A DNA stretch of 32,261 nt from an uncultured Flavobacteriaceae bacterium (GTDB taxonomy: Bacteria; Bacteroidota; Bacteroidia; Flavobacteriales; Flavobacteriaceae): contig CALGUD010000039.1 of NCBI GenBank assembly GCA_937901915.1, positions 1 through 32,261 on the forward strand, given 5' to 3'. The notes beneath the pieces were generated by a model that did no database searches, had not been told where the DNA came from, and saw only the letters and a program-made list of their open reading frames with translations. A program made the position numbers and the translations under genes. Shown here piece by piece: positions 1 to 7,775 of the stretch. Numbering within the stretch: position 1 is the stretch's first letter; each line of letters opens with the position of its first letter.

Positions 1-66
1 AGTCTTATCGAATAAAGCTTTGCAGCATTTTTTTATAAAACTTGCGGTTTCTAGAAGTTATCGGGA

Positions 67-1074
67 TCATCCTCCAATCGTGATCATGCTCCGGTTATTA
101 TTATGCAGTTTCGGATCATTGAGTTGTTCAAACGTATTCATACCGGCCCTCATTGCTTTTTTCTTGTGGATCCTGGCAGCGATAAGCGGTTCAATGGATT
201 CCCCGTTGCGGAAAGGGGTAAGGATGTCCGTTTCATTGTTGGAAAACAGGCAGTTCTTTAATTTACCGTTGGCTGTCAACCGTATACGGTTACACCCGTC
301 GCAAAACGGGTTACTCACAGAGCTTATAATACCGAAATTGCCTTCGTAACCCTTAATTTGATAGTTCCTGGAGGTAAAATTATCTTCATCTTCAAGTTTT
401 ATGATATCGGCAGTATCAAACCCGGCCTCAGCTTGTTTTAAAATGTCTTCCTGGGTTACTAACTTAGCTTTGTTCCATTTATTCCCATCAAAAGGCATAA
501 ATTCTATAAAACGGACAGAGATGGGTAACGCTTTGGTCAGCTTAATAAAATCGATAATTTCATCGTCATTCACACTTTTTATCAATACGGCATTTACCTT
601 CACATGAAACCCTTCTTTAATAAGTAAAAGAATATTGTCATACGTTTTTTGTAGCTGGTCCCTGCGGGTAATAAATTTAAATTTTTCCGGGGAGAGGGAA
701 TCCAGGCTCACGTTGAGTTTATTTAATCCGTAGTCCTTAAAATCCTGCAGGTACCGATCTATTAAAATAGCATTGGTGGTGATGGATAATTCCGCCTTAA
801 GCGTTGAAAGCTTTTGCAGGATGGCAGAAAAGTCTTTCCTCACCAGCGGTTCTCCACCGGTCAGCCGTATTTTGTCCACCCCGTGTTTTACAAATGTGTT
901 GGCTATTTCGTATATCTCATCGGCTGTCATGAGCTGGTCTTTAGGAGTAAGGAGCACACCGTCTTCCGGCATACAATACGTGCACCTTAAGTTGCATTTT
1001 TCAGTTAATGAAATACGCAAATAGTTGTGTTTCCTGCCGAACGAATCGGTTAATATGTTTTTTTCTCTATACAT
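67..1074 (-). CDS. moaA: GTP 3',8-cyclase MoaA (molybdenum cofactor step 1)
   Basis: This is a radical SAM enzyme that converts GTP to 3',8-cyclo-GTP, the first committed molybdopterin intermediate, acting with MoaC in the cytoplasm. The N-terminal cluster motif CNLRCTYC (C27, C31, C34) is followed by the TGGEPL glycine-rich SAM-binding motif near residue 72. The second, substrate-binding 4Fe-4S cluster has C258, C261 and C275. The protein ends in Gly-Gly, the conserved MoaA tail needed for catalysis. At 335 residues it has normal family length and looks intact. It is the last gene of the nine-gene minus-strand cofactor operon. Its ATG overlaps the stop codon of the upstream moaCB gene by one base (TAATG), so translation is probably coupled. 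The first 66 bases of the window show no further gene. Confidence 0.97.
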   Translation of the reverse strand: MYREKNILTDSFGRKHNYLRISLTEKCNLRCTYCMPEDGVLLTPKDQLMTADEIYEIANTFVKHGVDKIRLTGGEPLVRKDFSAILQKLSTLKAELSITTNAILIDRYLQDFKDYGLNKLNVSLDSLSPEKFKFITRRDQLQKTYDNILLLIKEGFHVKVNAVLIKSVNDDEIIDFIKLTKALPISVRFIEFMPFDGNKWNKAKLVTQEDILKQAEAGFDTADIIKLEDEDNFTSRNYQIKGYEGNFGIISSVSNPFCDGCNRIRLTANGKLKNCLFSNNETDILTPFRNGESIEPLIAARIHKKKAMRAGMNTFEQLNDPKLHNNNRSMITIGG

Positions 1075-1982
1075 TAATCGTGTCTTGCCCCCCTGAATAT
1101 TTTAAATACATGTAATAAATGCGGAAAAACGGCATCCATAGATTCCTTTGCGCCATTGGTAGAACCCGGTAATGCCAGTACTACACAATTCCCGATAGTG
1201 CCTGCCACACTGCGTGAGAGCATGGCATACGGCATACGGTCCTGCCCGTATTTTCGTATGGCTTCTTCAATTCCGGGAATCCTGCGTTCCAGGATAGGTT
1301 CTAAAGCCTCTGGTGTAAAATCACGAATGGATAATCCCGTACCGCCTGTAAATATAACGAGTTGGTGTTCCTTTGCATATTCAAGTGCTTTAGTGCGGAT
1401 TACATCCAACTCATCGGGAATAACCTCATACACTGGAACTTCAACGTTACTTTCATTTAATTTATCTATAATGGCTTTTCCGGCCTTGTCTTCTTTTTTC
1501 CCGGCACTTATGGAGTCCGAACACACAATAACCGCCGCCCTGATTTCCCTGCTGTGCTCATTTTTAAAACTTGATTTGCCCCCTTTTTTTTCAACGAGCT
1601 TTATTTCTCCTATCTCAATATTCTTGTCTATAGGTTTCAGCATGTCGTACATAGTCAGCGCAACTACTGAAGCTCCGTGCATGGCCTCCACTTCAACACC
1701 GGTTTTGTAGACTGTTTTTACTGTAAATAAAATGGTAATGGACAATCCATCGAAATTATAATTCACCGAAGTGAATTCAATAGGCAAGGGATGACAATCC
1801 GGAATTACCTGGTAGGTGTTTTTTACAGCAAACAGTCCGGCTGTTTTTGCCATTTCCAGCACATTACCCTTGGGCACTAAATTATTTTTAATGGCATCAA
1901 TAGTTTCCTGGCTGCTTACTTTTACTACTGCCTGCGCCAGTGCTACTCTTAAGGTGGTTATTTTGTGGGTAATGTCTACCAT
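1074..1982 (-). CDS. moaCB: Bifunctional MoaC-MoaB fusion (cPMP synthase / molybdopterin adenylyltransferase)
   Basis: Two Moco enzymes are fused in one 302-residue chain. Residues 1-145 are MoaC, which rearranges 3',8-cyclo-GTP to cyclic pyranopterin monophosphate. The CHPL motif (C63, H64), Y112-D113-M and K116/K120 match the MoaC active site, and the EKKGGKS tail is present. Residues from about 147 to the end are a MoaB/MogA domain that adenylates molybdopterin: VIVCSDS, FTGGTGLS (211-218) and the LPGST substrate loop near 281. A MoaC-MoaB fusion is a recognised arrangement in Bacteroidota. No separate mogA lies in the window, so this domain probably supplies that step. A 282-bp repeat-filled gap separates it from moaE upstream, and it overlaps moaA downstream by one base. 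Confidence 0.93.
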   Translation of the reverse strand: MVDITHKITTLRVALAQAVVKVSSQETIDAIKNNLVPKGNVLEMAKTAGLFAVKNTYQVIPDCHPLPIEFTSVNYNFDGLSITILFTVKTVYKTGVEVEAMHGASVVALTMYDMLKPIDKNIEIGEIKLVEKKGGKSSFKNEHSREIRAAVIVCSDSISAGKKEDKAGKAIIDKLNESNVEVPVYEVIPDELDVIRTKALEYAKEHQLVIFTGGTGLSIRDFTPEALEPILERRIPGIEEAIRKYGQDRMPYAMLSRSVAGTIGNCVVLALPGSTNGAKESMDAVFPHLLHVFKIFRGARHD

Positions 1983-2264
1983 GGTTGTTTGGTGTTAATT
2001 GGTTAAAGCCCCCTCTGGCTCCCCCAAAGGGGGAGGATTCTTCTGAACATCAATTCTGCATTCTACATTCTGAATTCTGCATTAACCTTTGGTTATAGTT
2101 CTCGACTGTGCTTACCCTAAAGCTTCAGCGACACGCGTGCGCTCGAACAGACAATTTTAGTATCTTTTTAGACAGCCTCAATTCTACATTTTCATCGGTC
2201 ATCGGTCATCGGACTTCAAACCACTCATAACTCTTCACTCAGCACTTTTAACTCTGCACTGGCT
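1983..2264. repeat. Repeat-filled spacer between moaE and moaCB
   Basis: This 282-bp spacer inside the cofactor operon has no gene but is packed with repeats. There is a perfect inverted repeat CTCCCCC-AAA-GGGGGAG at 2019-2035. Four degenerate heptamers of the form ATTCTRM lie at 2053-2080, three exact TCATCGG heptamers at 2192-2212, and five degenerate heptamers beginning ACT at 2223-2257. A truncated copy of the window's 172-bp palindromic element lies at about 2083-2179. All arrays have a 7-bp period although their sequences are unrelated. The GC-rich hairpin could affect read-through from moaE to moaCB on the minus strand, but it has no clear U-tract there. Confidence 0.75.
2083..2179 (+). 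mobile_element. Truncated MITE-like element (copy C)
   Basis: The right half of the 172-bp element seen in full at 9703-9875 and 22782-22953 lies here. It keeps the core (GTTCTCGACTGTGCTTAC, the AAGCTT-centred inverted repeat, the ACGCGT segment) and the terminal TTTTTAGACAGCCTC. The left half with its CCCCCGA/TCGGGGG hairpin is missing, replaced by heptamer repeats. It sits between moaE and moaCB. It has no coding capacity. Confidence 0.75.
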
Positions 2265-2702
2265 TCAGCCGTTGACTTTCCACTGATAATTTTCGTCAAC
2301 AAATATCTCTTTTCCGAAAATGGGGACTTCACTTTTTACCATGTTGACCAGGTCTTCTGTTGCTGAATACACTTCTTTCCTTCTTGTAGAGGAAACGAAC
2401 ACAAAAAAGCAAATCTCCCCGGCATTGACCCTTCCGAGGCTATGATAAATATGCATACAGGTTAAATCGTATTTTTCAAAGGCTTTTTCACGGATTTCCG
2501 ATAGTTTTTCTTCGGCCATTTCCTGGTAACAGGTATATTCAATTGCTTTTACATTTTTTCCATTAACTTCATCGGCCCTTACTTGTCCCAGGAAAATATT
2601 ATGTGCACCAATGGTATGTTTGCCTTGGTGCTTTGCGATTGAATTGGCAATAAATTCCGGGGTAATTGCTCCTTCTATAAATACGGTTTTCTTTTTTTTC
2701 AT
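2265..2702 (-). CDS. moaE: Molybdopterin synthase catalytic subunit MoaE
   Basis: MoaE is the large subunit of molybdopterin synthase. It accepts sulfur from the MoaD thiocarboxylate to make the dithiolene of molybdopterin from cPMP. At 145 residues it has family length. Visible motifs are IGAHNIFLGQVRAD (about 31-44), a HSLG...GE segment, and a C-terminal VKSEVPIFGKE whose two lysines match the paired catalytic lysines of MoaE. The usual SSxHR segment reads SSTRR here, so the family histidine is replaced by arginine. It follows moeB by 8 bp and belongs to the same operon as its partner moaD. Confidence 0.92.
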   Translation of the reverse strand: MKKKKTVFIEGAITPEFIANSIAKHQGKHTIGAHNIFLGQVRADEVNGKNVKAIEYTCYQEMAEEKLSEIREKAFEKYDLTCMHIYHSLGRVNAGEICFFVFVSSTRRKEVYSATEDLVNMVKSEVPIFGKEIFVDENYQWKVNG

Positions 2703-2710
2703 TGTAAATA

Positions 2711-3772
2711 CTATTGATAATTCAATTGTTTTTCTTTTAAGATTTCCATCATTTTTAAAGCCCCACCTTGTACACTTTTTACATTTTGAAAATTGTGCTC
2801 TTTTAAAATATGTACAGCTTGCAAACTTCGTATACCGCTTTGGCAGTACAGAATAATTTCGTCATCCTTATCCAGGCCGTTTAATTTGTTTTTTAATTGG
2901 GAAAGCGGAATCCGGATGTTGTTTTCTAGTTCTAATTTGGGAGTTTCATGTAGTTCCCTTACATCCAGAAAAATACAATCCTTTTTTAAGGCATTTTCTA
3001 CAGAGATTTCAATTTCAGGCTGATTTAAATGTTCGTTTTTGAAATAGTCCTCATCAACTACAGTGCTTGTATTCTTTTGAAATTTAAATTTATGTTGGTC
3101 ATTTGTGAGGTTGTTGTAAATAAGCAGTTCACCGGAAAGGATTTCGCCTATTCCGAGGATCATTTTAATGACTTCATTGGCCTGTAGCATACCTGTAGTC
3201 CCTACTACAACCCCCATAACACCTGCTTCGGTACAATTCTGAACGATTGTATCCTTATTAGGATATAAACATCGATAGGTAGGCCCGTTTTTATAGTTAA
3301 ATACGGAAACCTGTCCTTCAAATTTAAAAACAGAGCCGTACACAAAGGGTTTTCCGGTAATTATACTGGCGTCGTTGATCAGGTACCTTATACCGATAGT
3401 GTCCGTAGCATCCACTATGAGATCATAGTTTCCGAATAGGTCAATGGCATTCCCGGCATCTAATTTTGTATTGTAAGCTTGAATGTTTACAGAAGAATTT
3501 AAACCCGTTAAAAACTTTTTAGCCTCTTCGACCTTACTTTTATCAACAGAAGATTCTTTGTACATGACCTGGCGTTGTAAATTGGATTCGTCCACCACAT
3601 CATGATCAATAATCCCGACAGTTCCCACCTCGGCAGACACAAGATAGGGGAGGATTGCACAACCAAGTCCACCTGCACCCACCACCAATACCTTGGCATC
3701 GGATAGTTTTTCCTGTCCGGCATCACCCACTTGAGGGAGTATGGTTTGTCTGTTATAACGGTTGTTGTTCAT
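2711..3772 (-). CDS. moeB: MoeB-type E1-like adenylyltransferase with C-terminal rhodanese domain
   Basis: This enzyme adenylates the C-terminal glycine of MoaD and probably transfers sulfur to it to form the thiocarboxylate. Residues 1 to about 245 are the ThiF/MoeB fold: an RYNRQ start, VGAGGLG nucleotide loop (31-37), DATDT (121-125) and the catalytic-type cysteine NCTEAGV (C180). Residues from about 260 to 353 are a rhodanese domain with FLDVRE and the persulfide loop CQSGIRS (C310). The architecture resembles eukaryotic MOCS3/Uba4. The structural zinc site of classical MoeB appears lost: CYRC reads TYRC (only C168 remains) and no C-terminal CxxC precedes the rhodanese domain. It lies between moaD and moaE in the operon. 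Confidence 0.88.
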   Translation of the reverse strand: MNNNRYNRQTILPQVGDAGQEKLSDAKVLVVGAGGLGCAILPYLVSAEVGTVGIIDHDVVDESNLQRQVMYKESSVDKSKVEEAKKFLTGLNSSVNIQAYNTKLDAGNAIDLFGNYDLIVDATDTIGIRYLINDASIITGKPFVYGSVFKFEGQVSVFNYKNGPTYRCLYPNKDTIVQNCTEAGVMGVVVGTTGMLQANEVIKMILGIGEILSGELLIYNNLTNDQHKFKFQKNTSTVVDEDYFKNEHLNQPEIEISVENALKKDCIFLDVRELHETPKLELENNIRIPLSQLKNKLNGLDKDDEIILYCQSGIRSLQAVHILKEHNFQNVKSVQGGALKMMEILKEKQLNYQ

Positions 3773-3806
3773 TTTATTTTTTTAAGACGCTCAATTACAT
3801 ATTTTT

Positions 3807-3927
3807 CTATTCTCTATTCTCTATTCTCTATTCCCTATTCTCTATTCTCTATTCCCTATTCCCTATTCCCTATTCTCTATTCTCTATTCCCTATTCTCGT
3901 ACTTCTAACTTCGTACTTCTAACTTCG
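3807..3927. repeat. Heptanucleotide tandem array (13 x CTATTCY, then 2 x 14-mer)
   Basis: Thirteen contiguous 7-bp units, CTATTCT or CTATTCC, run from 3807 to 3897 with no indels. Two copies of the 14-mer CGTACTTCTAACTT (itself two 7-mers) follow at 3898-3925. The array fills most of the 156-bp spacer between moaD and moeB in the minus-strand operon. It lacks stop codons in some frames, which gives spurious open frames. Copy number is likely to vary by slippage, changing the spacing between the two genes. Confidence 0.95.
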
Positions 3928-3928
3928 A

Positions 3929-4165
3929 TCATCCCCCAGCAAACGGTGGTAAAATCGCTATTTCGTCATTATCTTTTACTGTCACATCCTCTAATTTATT
4001 AATGAGGTGCTGATTAACGGCCACATTCAAGGTATAGGGCTTTAAATTATACTTTTCAATCAACGTTTTTATGAGGGTTGACAGTTTTATATTGGTAGCA
4101 TTGATCCTTTCTTCAGAGCGGGCGGTTGCCTCGGCAATCATCCCGAAATACTTAACTTTTATCAT
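3929..4165 (-). CDS. moaD: Molybdopterin synthase sulfur carrier subunit MoaD
   Basis: This is a 78-residue ubiquitin-like (beta-grasp) sulfur carrier. The C-terminus PPFAGG carries the Gly-Gly that is adenylated by MoeB, thiocarboxylated, and inserted into MoaE. Length and the DEIAILPPFAGG ending are diagnostic of MoaD/ThiS. Its neighbours decide for MoaD rather than ThiS: moeB and moaE follow in the same operon and no thiamine genes are present. It starts 18 bp after the upstream siroheme synthase gene. The tandem heptamer array begins almost directly after its stop codon. Confidence 0.93.
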   Translation of the reverse strand: MIKVKYFGMIAEATARSEERINATNIKLSTLIKTLIEKYNLKPYTLNVAVNQHLINKLEDVTVKDNDEIAILPPFAGG

Positions 4166-4183
4166 ATAGCAGCTTTTTTAAAT

Positions 4184-4768
4184 TTATCTCTTTTTATTAA
4201 TAAACTCTTTCGTCATTTTATTCATTACTTCAACTTTCTTTTCAAAATCACCTTTTATAGTTTTTCTGAATTCATTCAGGTTTTGTACCAGGTCATCAAT
4301 GTCTTCCGGTATTACATCTTCCAGAAACTGCCGGATGCGTTTAGCGGTTGTAGGCGATTTTCCATTGGTGGAAATGGCTATTTTTACATTTCCTTTGGTG
4401 ACAATACCCCCAAGGTAAAAGTCACACAGGTCCGGCGTGTCGGCTACATTCACAGGAATGTGTTTTTCCCTGGCCTCTTTAGATATCTGCACATTAACTT
4501 CATGATTGTCAGTACAACCGATCACCATATGCCTGTTTTCAAGGTCTGAAGTTTCATATGCTTTTTTTGTGAGTGTTACGGAAGGGTGTTTTTCAGCCAG
4601 TTCAATTAATTCCTCATTGAATAAAAGGGCAATAACCTCCACATTGGCATTCGGGCTCGATTTAAGCATGAACGACAGTTTTTCCAAGCCTACATTGCCA
4701 CCACCAACAATGAGTACATTTATTTGATGTACTTTTAAAAAGATGGGGTATAATTCATTTCGTTCCAT
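4184..4768 (-). CDS. Siroheme synthase, precorrin-2 dehydrogenase/ferrochelatase (Met8/CysG N-terminal type)
   Basis: This 194-residue enzyme is predicted to oxidise precorrin-2 to sirohydrochlorin with NAD and may also insert iron to give siroheme. The N-terminal Rossmann loop is VLIVGGGNVGLEKL (about 19-32). It is followed by the CDFYLGGIVTKGNVKIAIST region and the helical tail SPTTAKRIRQFLEDVIPED typical of the CysG N-terminal module. It lacks the SUMT domain of full-length CysG, but that activity is supplied by the C-terminal half of the adjacent MobA-CobA fusion 55 bp upstream. Siroheme serves assimilatory sulfite and nitrite reductases. Its place in a Moco operon suggests a link with nitrate/nitrite use, which is inference. 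Confidence 0.9.
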   Translation of the reverse strand: MERNELYPIFLKVHQINVLIVGGGNVGLEKLSFMLKSSPNANVEVIALLFNEELIELAEKHPSVTLTKKAYETSDLENRHMVIGCTDNHEVNVQISKEAREKHIPVNVADTPDLCDFYLGGIVTKGNVKIAISTNGKSPTTAKRIRQFLEDVIPEDIDDLVQNLNEFRKTIKGDFEKKVEVMNKMTKEFINKKR

Positions 4769-4823
4769 TGCTTGGGTTCGTTATTGAGTTACTAGGTTAT
4801 TGGTTAAAATATATACGCTTCTG

Positions 4824-6209
4824 TTATTTCAGGTCACTGGGCATAATCCCCAGGTTTTGAAATAAAAATTCATCTTCAAAGAAATCTTCTTCAAAATACT
4901 CCAGTAATTTGGTTGAATGCTTCACAACTTCCCCGATTACTATAATTGCAGGTGAAGAAAGTTTTTCTTCTTCAACAATCTTTTCAATAGTATTGATGGT
5001 TCCGAAGCCGTGTTTCGCATTTTCCCGGGTTCCGTTTTGAATAACCGCAACAGGGGTGCCGGCTTTTCCGGTTCTCTTAAAAATGTTTACAATTTCTTTG
5101 AGTTTGCTCATTCCCATTAAGATCACAATCGTGGCAGTTGACCTTGCAGCCAGCTCAACATCTTTTGAAAGCTGATGTCCAGATGTGGTTCCTGTAATCA
5201 CCCAAAAACTCTCTGCCACATTACGTTGGGTAACGGCAATTCCTTTAGAAGCGGGTACTGCAATGGCAGAAGTTATACCCGGGATCACCTCAGTTTCAAT
5301 GTCAAAGTTTTCCGCATACTGGATTTCTTCGGTACCGCGGCCAAAAACAAACGGGTCACCACCTTTCAGGCGTACAACATGGCCTTTATTGAGCGCATTC
5401 TGTACAATTAACTCATTAATTTGATCCTGGGCATAGGCATGGCATCCTTTTCTTTTACCGACAAATATTTTTTCGGCCTGTGGGGCGTGATTTAGTATTT
5501 CTTCATTAGCCAGTGCATCATACAGTACCACATCGGCTTCCTTGAGTGCTTTTACGGCTTTTAGAGTAAGTAGATCCGGGTCACCGGGACCAGCACCCAC
5601 CAAGGTTAATTTAGGTTTGTTTTTTATTGACATTTGTGTTCTTCTTTTAAGGCTTTCTTCAAGCTCTTCTTTTGTATTTATATTTTTAAGAGCAGGTTGA
5701 TATTTTTTATCCACCAAAATATTTTGATTCCAGGTATTCTCTAAAACCTGCTGAAGTCTTAACTCATTCTTTAAAATAGCTTCTTCAAATACTTCTTCCA
5801 ACTGCTTTTGATAGACCCCTATTAAGGGATAATTTTTGTTATCATCCGACAAAAAGGTGACTTCTCTATCATGCTCTTCAAATAGTTTTTCCAGAACCTC
5901 TGTAGTGATAAAAGGGGCATCACAACTTAAAATCAGGTTATTTACAGATTGAGAATGCTGTAAGGCGGTATGAATACCACCAACCGGGCCTTTATCCTCA
6001 TAAACATCCTCAATAGTTTTGTAACCAAACTTTTTATAATCAGGATTTTTGGTTACCAGAATAATACGGTTAGTAAGCGGCTTAACGGCATCAATAATAT
6101 GTTCTATAAATGTTTTGTTATCAAAGCAAACCAAACCCTTTTCGGTTTGCATCCGGGTACTTTTGCCACCGCAAAGAATGTATGTAGGGATGTTATGGAG
6201 CTTATTCAT
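4824..6209 (-). CDS. MobA-CobA fusion: molybdenum cofactor guanylyltransferase / uroporphyrinogen-III C-methyltransferase
   Basis: One continuous 461-residue frame joins two enzymes. Residues 1 to about 190 resemble MobA, which attaches GMP to Mo-molybdopterin: LCGGKSTRMQTEKG, the GPVGGIHTAL loop, and CDAPFI for the metal site. Residues about 200-461 are a SUMT/CobA methyltransferase making precorrin-2: VGAGPGDPDLLTLKA, VVLYDALAN, RLKGGDPFVFGRG, and VIPGITSAIAVPASKGIAVT. The linker is KRRTQMSIKNKP. The internal Met (codon about 193) has a purine-rich AAAAGAAGAA stretch just upstream, so a free CobA could also be made by internal initiation. The start ATG directly follows the ModE-like gene's stop codon (TAAATG). 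CobA hands precorrin-2 to the next gene's product. Confidence 0.88.
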   Translation of the reverse strand: MNKLHNIPTYILCGGKSTRMQTEKGLVCFDNKTFIEHIIDAVKPLTNRIILVTKNPDYKKFGYKTIEDVYEDKGPVGGIHTALQHSQSVNNLILSCDAPFITTEVLEKLFEEHDREVTFLSDDNKNYPLIGVYQKQLEEVFEEAILKNELRLQQVLENTWNQNILVDKKYQPALKNINTKEELEESLKRRTQMSIKNKPKLTLVGAGPGDPDLLTLKAVKALKEADVVLYDALANEEILNHAPQAEKIFVGKRKGCHAYAQDQINELIVQNALNKGHVVRLKGGDPFVFGRGTEEIQYAENFDIETEVIPGITSAIAVPASKGIAVTQRNVAESFWVITGTTSGHQLSKDVELAARSTATIVILMGMSKLKEIVNIFKRTGKAGTPVAVIQNGTRENAKHGFGTINTIEKIVEEEKLSSPAIIVIGEVVKHSTKLLEYFEEDFFEDEFLFQNLGIMPSDLK

Positions 6210-6545
6210 TTAAATAATTATTTTTTTAAATTCACTGTCCAGAAAGTTGATACAATTTCTGTTTAATGTTTCAAACTGCTGTATGAGGTTTTTGCCATAA
6301 GGCGTTAAAATGGTACCACCCCCGTCTTTTCCGCCAATATTTTTAATAATGATTGGTTTTTCAGCAGCCTCATTCATATCATTTATTAATCGCCAGGCTT
6401 TTTTGTATGACATATTCAATTCTTTAGCCGCTGCATTAATGGATTTTGCTTCGTCCACCTTCTTTAAAAGTTCTATACGCCCATACCCGAGAAAGATGTT
6501 TCCCTCTTTCTCAATCCATATCCTGCTTTTAATTTGATCCTGCAT
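6210..6545 (-). CDS. ModE-like winged-helix regulator (HTH domain only)
   Basis: This 111-residue DNA-binding protein matches the N-terminal domain of ModE, the LysR-like HTH molybdate regulator. Visible features are GNIFLGYGRIELLKKVDEAKS, the helix-turn-helix SINAAAKELNMSYKKAWRLI (about 35-54) and the wing segment GGKDGGGTILTPYG. The C-terminal molybdate-binding (Mop/TOBE) domains of E. coli ModE are absent, as in many short ModE homologues, so how it senses anything is unclear. Its placement between moeA and mobA-cobA suggests it controls this operon. A candidate operator lies upstream of moeA (7776-7793). Confidence 0.85.
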   Translation of the reverse strand: MQDQIKSRIWIEKEGNIFLGYGRIELLKKVDEAKSINAAAKELNMSYKKAWRLINDMNEAAEKPIIIKNIGGKDGGGTILTPYGKNLIQQFETLNRNCINFLDSEFKKIII

Positions 6546-6573
6546 CGTTGTGGTTTATAAGATATAACGTTGG

Positions 6574-7749
6574 CTAAAAAATAAGATTTAAACACTCCAC
6601 CTGTTCACCTTCTTTTATATTTGTTTTATCATGTGGCACATAAGCCAGCGCATTACTTTGCGCAAAGCTCTTAAGCATCGATGAATTTTGTCCATCTAAC
6701 ACAGTCACTACATCATTTTCAACCTGAGCTTTTAAAAATAGTGATTTTCCACTTTCATTGTTAATTTCAGAAGCCGATTTAACTTTATTTTTGGTTAAGT
6801 GGATTTGCTTATAACCCATCATTTTTCTGATGGCCGGAATCACGTACACATAGAAACAGGTGAGACTGGATGCCGGGTTTCCCGGAAGTCCGAAGACCAA
6901 GTTTTTATCTTTTTTCCCGAAATACAGAGGTTTTCCCGGTTTTTGATTTATACTGTAAAATATTTCTTCCACATTATTATCATTCAAGGACTCCTTTACA
7001 AAATCATAATCACCCACAGATATCCCACCGGAAATTAAAACCACATCAAAAGCAGCCAAGCCTCTTTTGATCAGGGTTTTTGTATCGTTTAGTGTGTCCT
7101 TTGCCTTATAAGTTTTAACTTTCCGTATACCAATCCGCTTTAAAGCTGTTTGTAACATTATCGTATTACTTTCAAATACTTTTCCTGGTTTTAGTTTGTT
7201 GCCCGGTTTTACCAATTCATCACCAGTTGCAATAATGCATATCTTGGGTTTTCTGTAAACGGTTATGTTGGATATGCCCAGTCCTGCCAGAAAACCAATA
7301 GTGGCTTCATTAATAATGCTTCCTTTATTGAGTACTACATCACCTTGTTTAACCTGTTCCCCAATCGCCCTTACATTAGCCCCCTGTTGCGGTAATTTAT
7401 TTATATGAATAGAATCTTCACTTCTCGTAACATGCTCCTGGATAACAACAGTGTCAGCACCCTCCGGTACCATAGCACCTGTAAAGATCCTTACCGCTTC
7501 TTTTTCTTTATTTATAAATTCAATGTTTTTACCGGCTTTAGATTCACCAACTACTTTATAATCAGAAGTGTTGTTTAACCTTATCGCATATCCATCCATG
7601 GCGGATTGCCTGTAAGGAGGCATATTAATAGGAGAAAAGATGTCTTCAGCCACAACGCAACCAACCACATTCTCAAGCGCCAGCTTTTTAGGTTTATTGG
7701 CAGAGATTGACCCTTCAATTAATTCTAATGCATCTTCAACATTTATCAT
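6574..7749 (-). CDS. moeA: Molybdopterin molybdenumtransferase MoeA
   Basis: MoeA inserts molybdate into adenylated molybdopterin. The 391-residue protein has the family length and motifs: PPYRQSAMDGYA near residue 45, FTGAMVPEGADTVV, ATGDELV, SGGISVGDYDFV (the MPT-binding core) and GLPGNPASS. It is the first gene of the minus-strand cofactor operon and faces the outer-membrane barrel gene at 8150 across a 400-bp divergent regulatory region. The next gene, encoding the ModE-like regulator, starts 28 bp downstream. Confidence 0.95.
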   Translation of the reverse strand: MINVEDALELIEGSISANKPKKLALENVVGCVVAEDIFSPINMPPYRQSAMDGYAIRLNNTSDYKVVGESKAGKNIEFINKEKEAVRIFTGAMVPEGADTVVIQEHVTRSEDSIHINKLPQQGANVRAIGEQVKQGDVVLNKGSIINEATIGFLAGLGISNITVYRKPKICIIATGDELVKPGNKLKPGKVFESNTIMLQTALKRIGIRKVKTYKAKDTLNDTKTLIKRGLAAFDVVLISGGISVGDYDFVKESLNDNNVEEIFYSINQKPGKPLYFGKKDKNLVFGLPGNPASSLTCFYVYVIPAIRKMMGYKQIHLTKNKVKSASEINNESGKSLFLKAQVENDVVTVLDGQNSSMLKSFAQSNALAYVPHDKTNIKEGEQVECLNLIF

Positions 7750-7775
7750 ACTATTTCATTTTCAAATACAAATTT

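Noticed and set aside
3807..3927. Possible CRISPR array
   Set aside because: Units are 7 bp with no spacers and no cas genes are present.
3655..4002. Plus-strand 115-codon frame rich in YSLFSIL repeats
   Set aside because: It is the stop-free reading of the CTATTCY heptamer array (7 bp x 3 gives a 7-residue repeat) plus antisense of moeB; not a protein.
4184..4768. Separate full-length CysG
   Set aside because: Only the N-terminal dehydrogenase/ferrochelatase module is present; SUMT activity lies in the MobA-CobA fusion.
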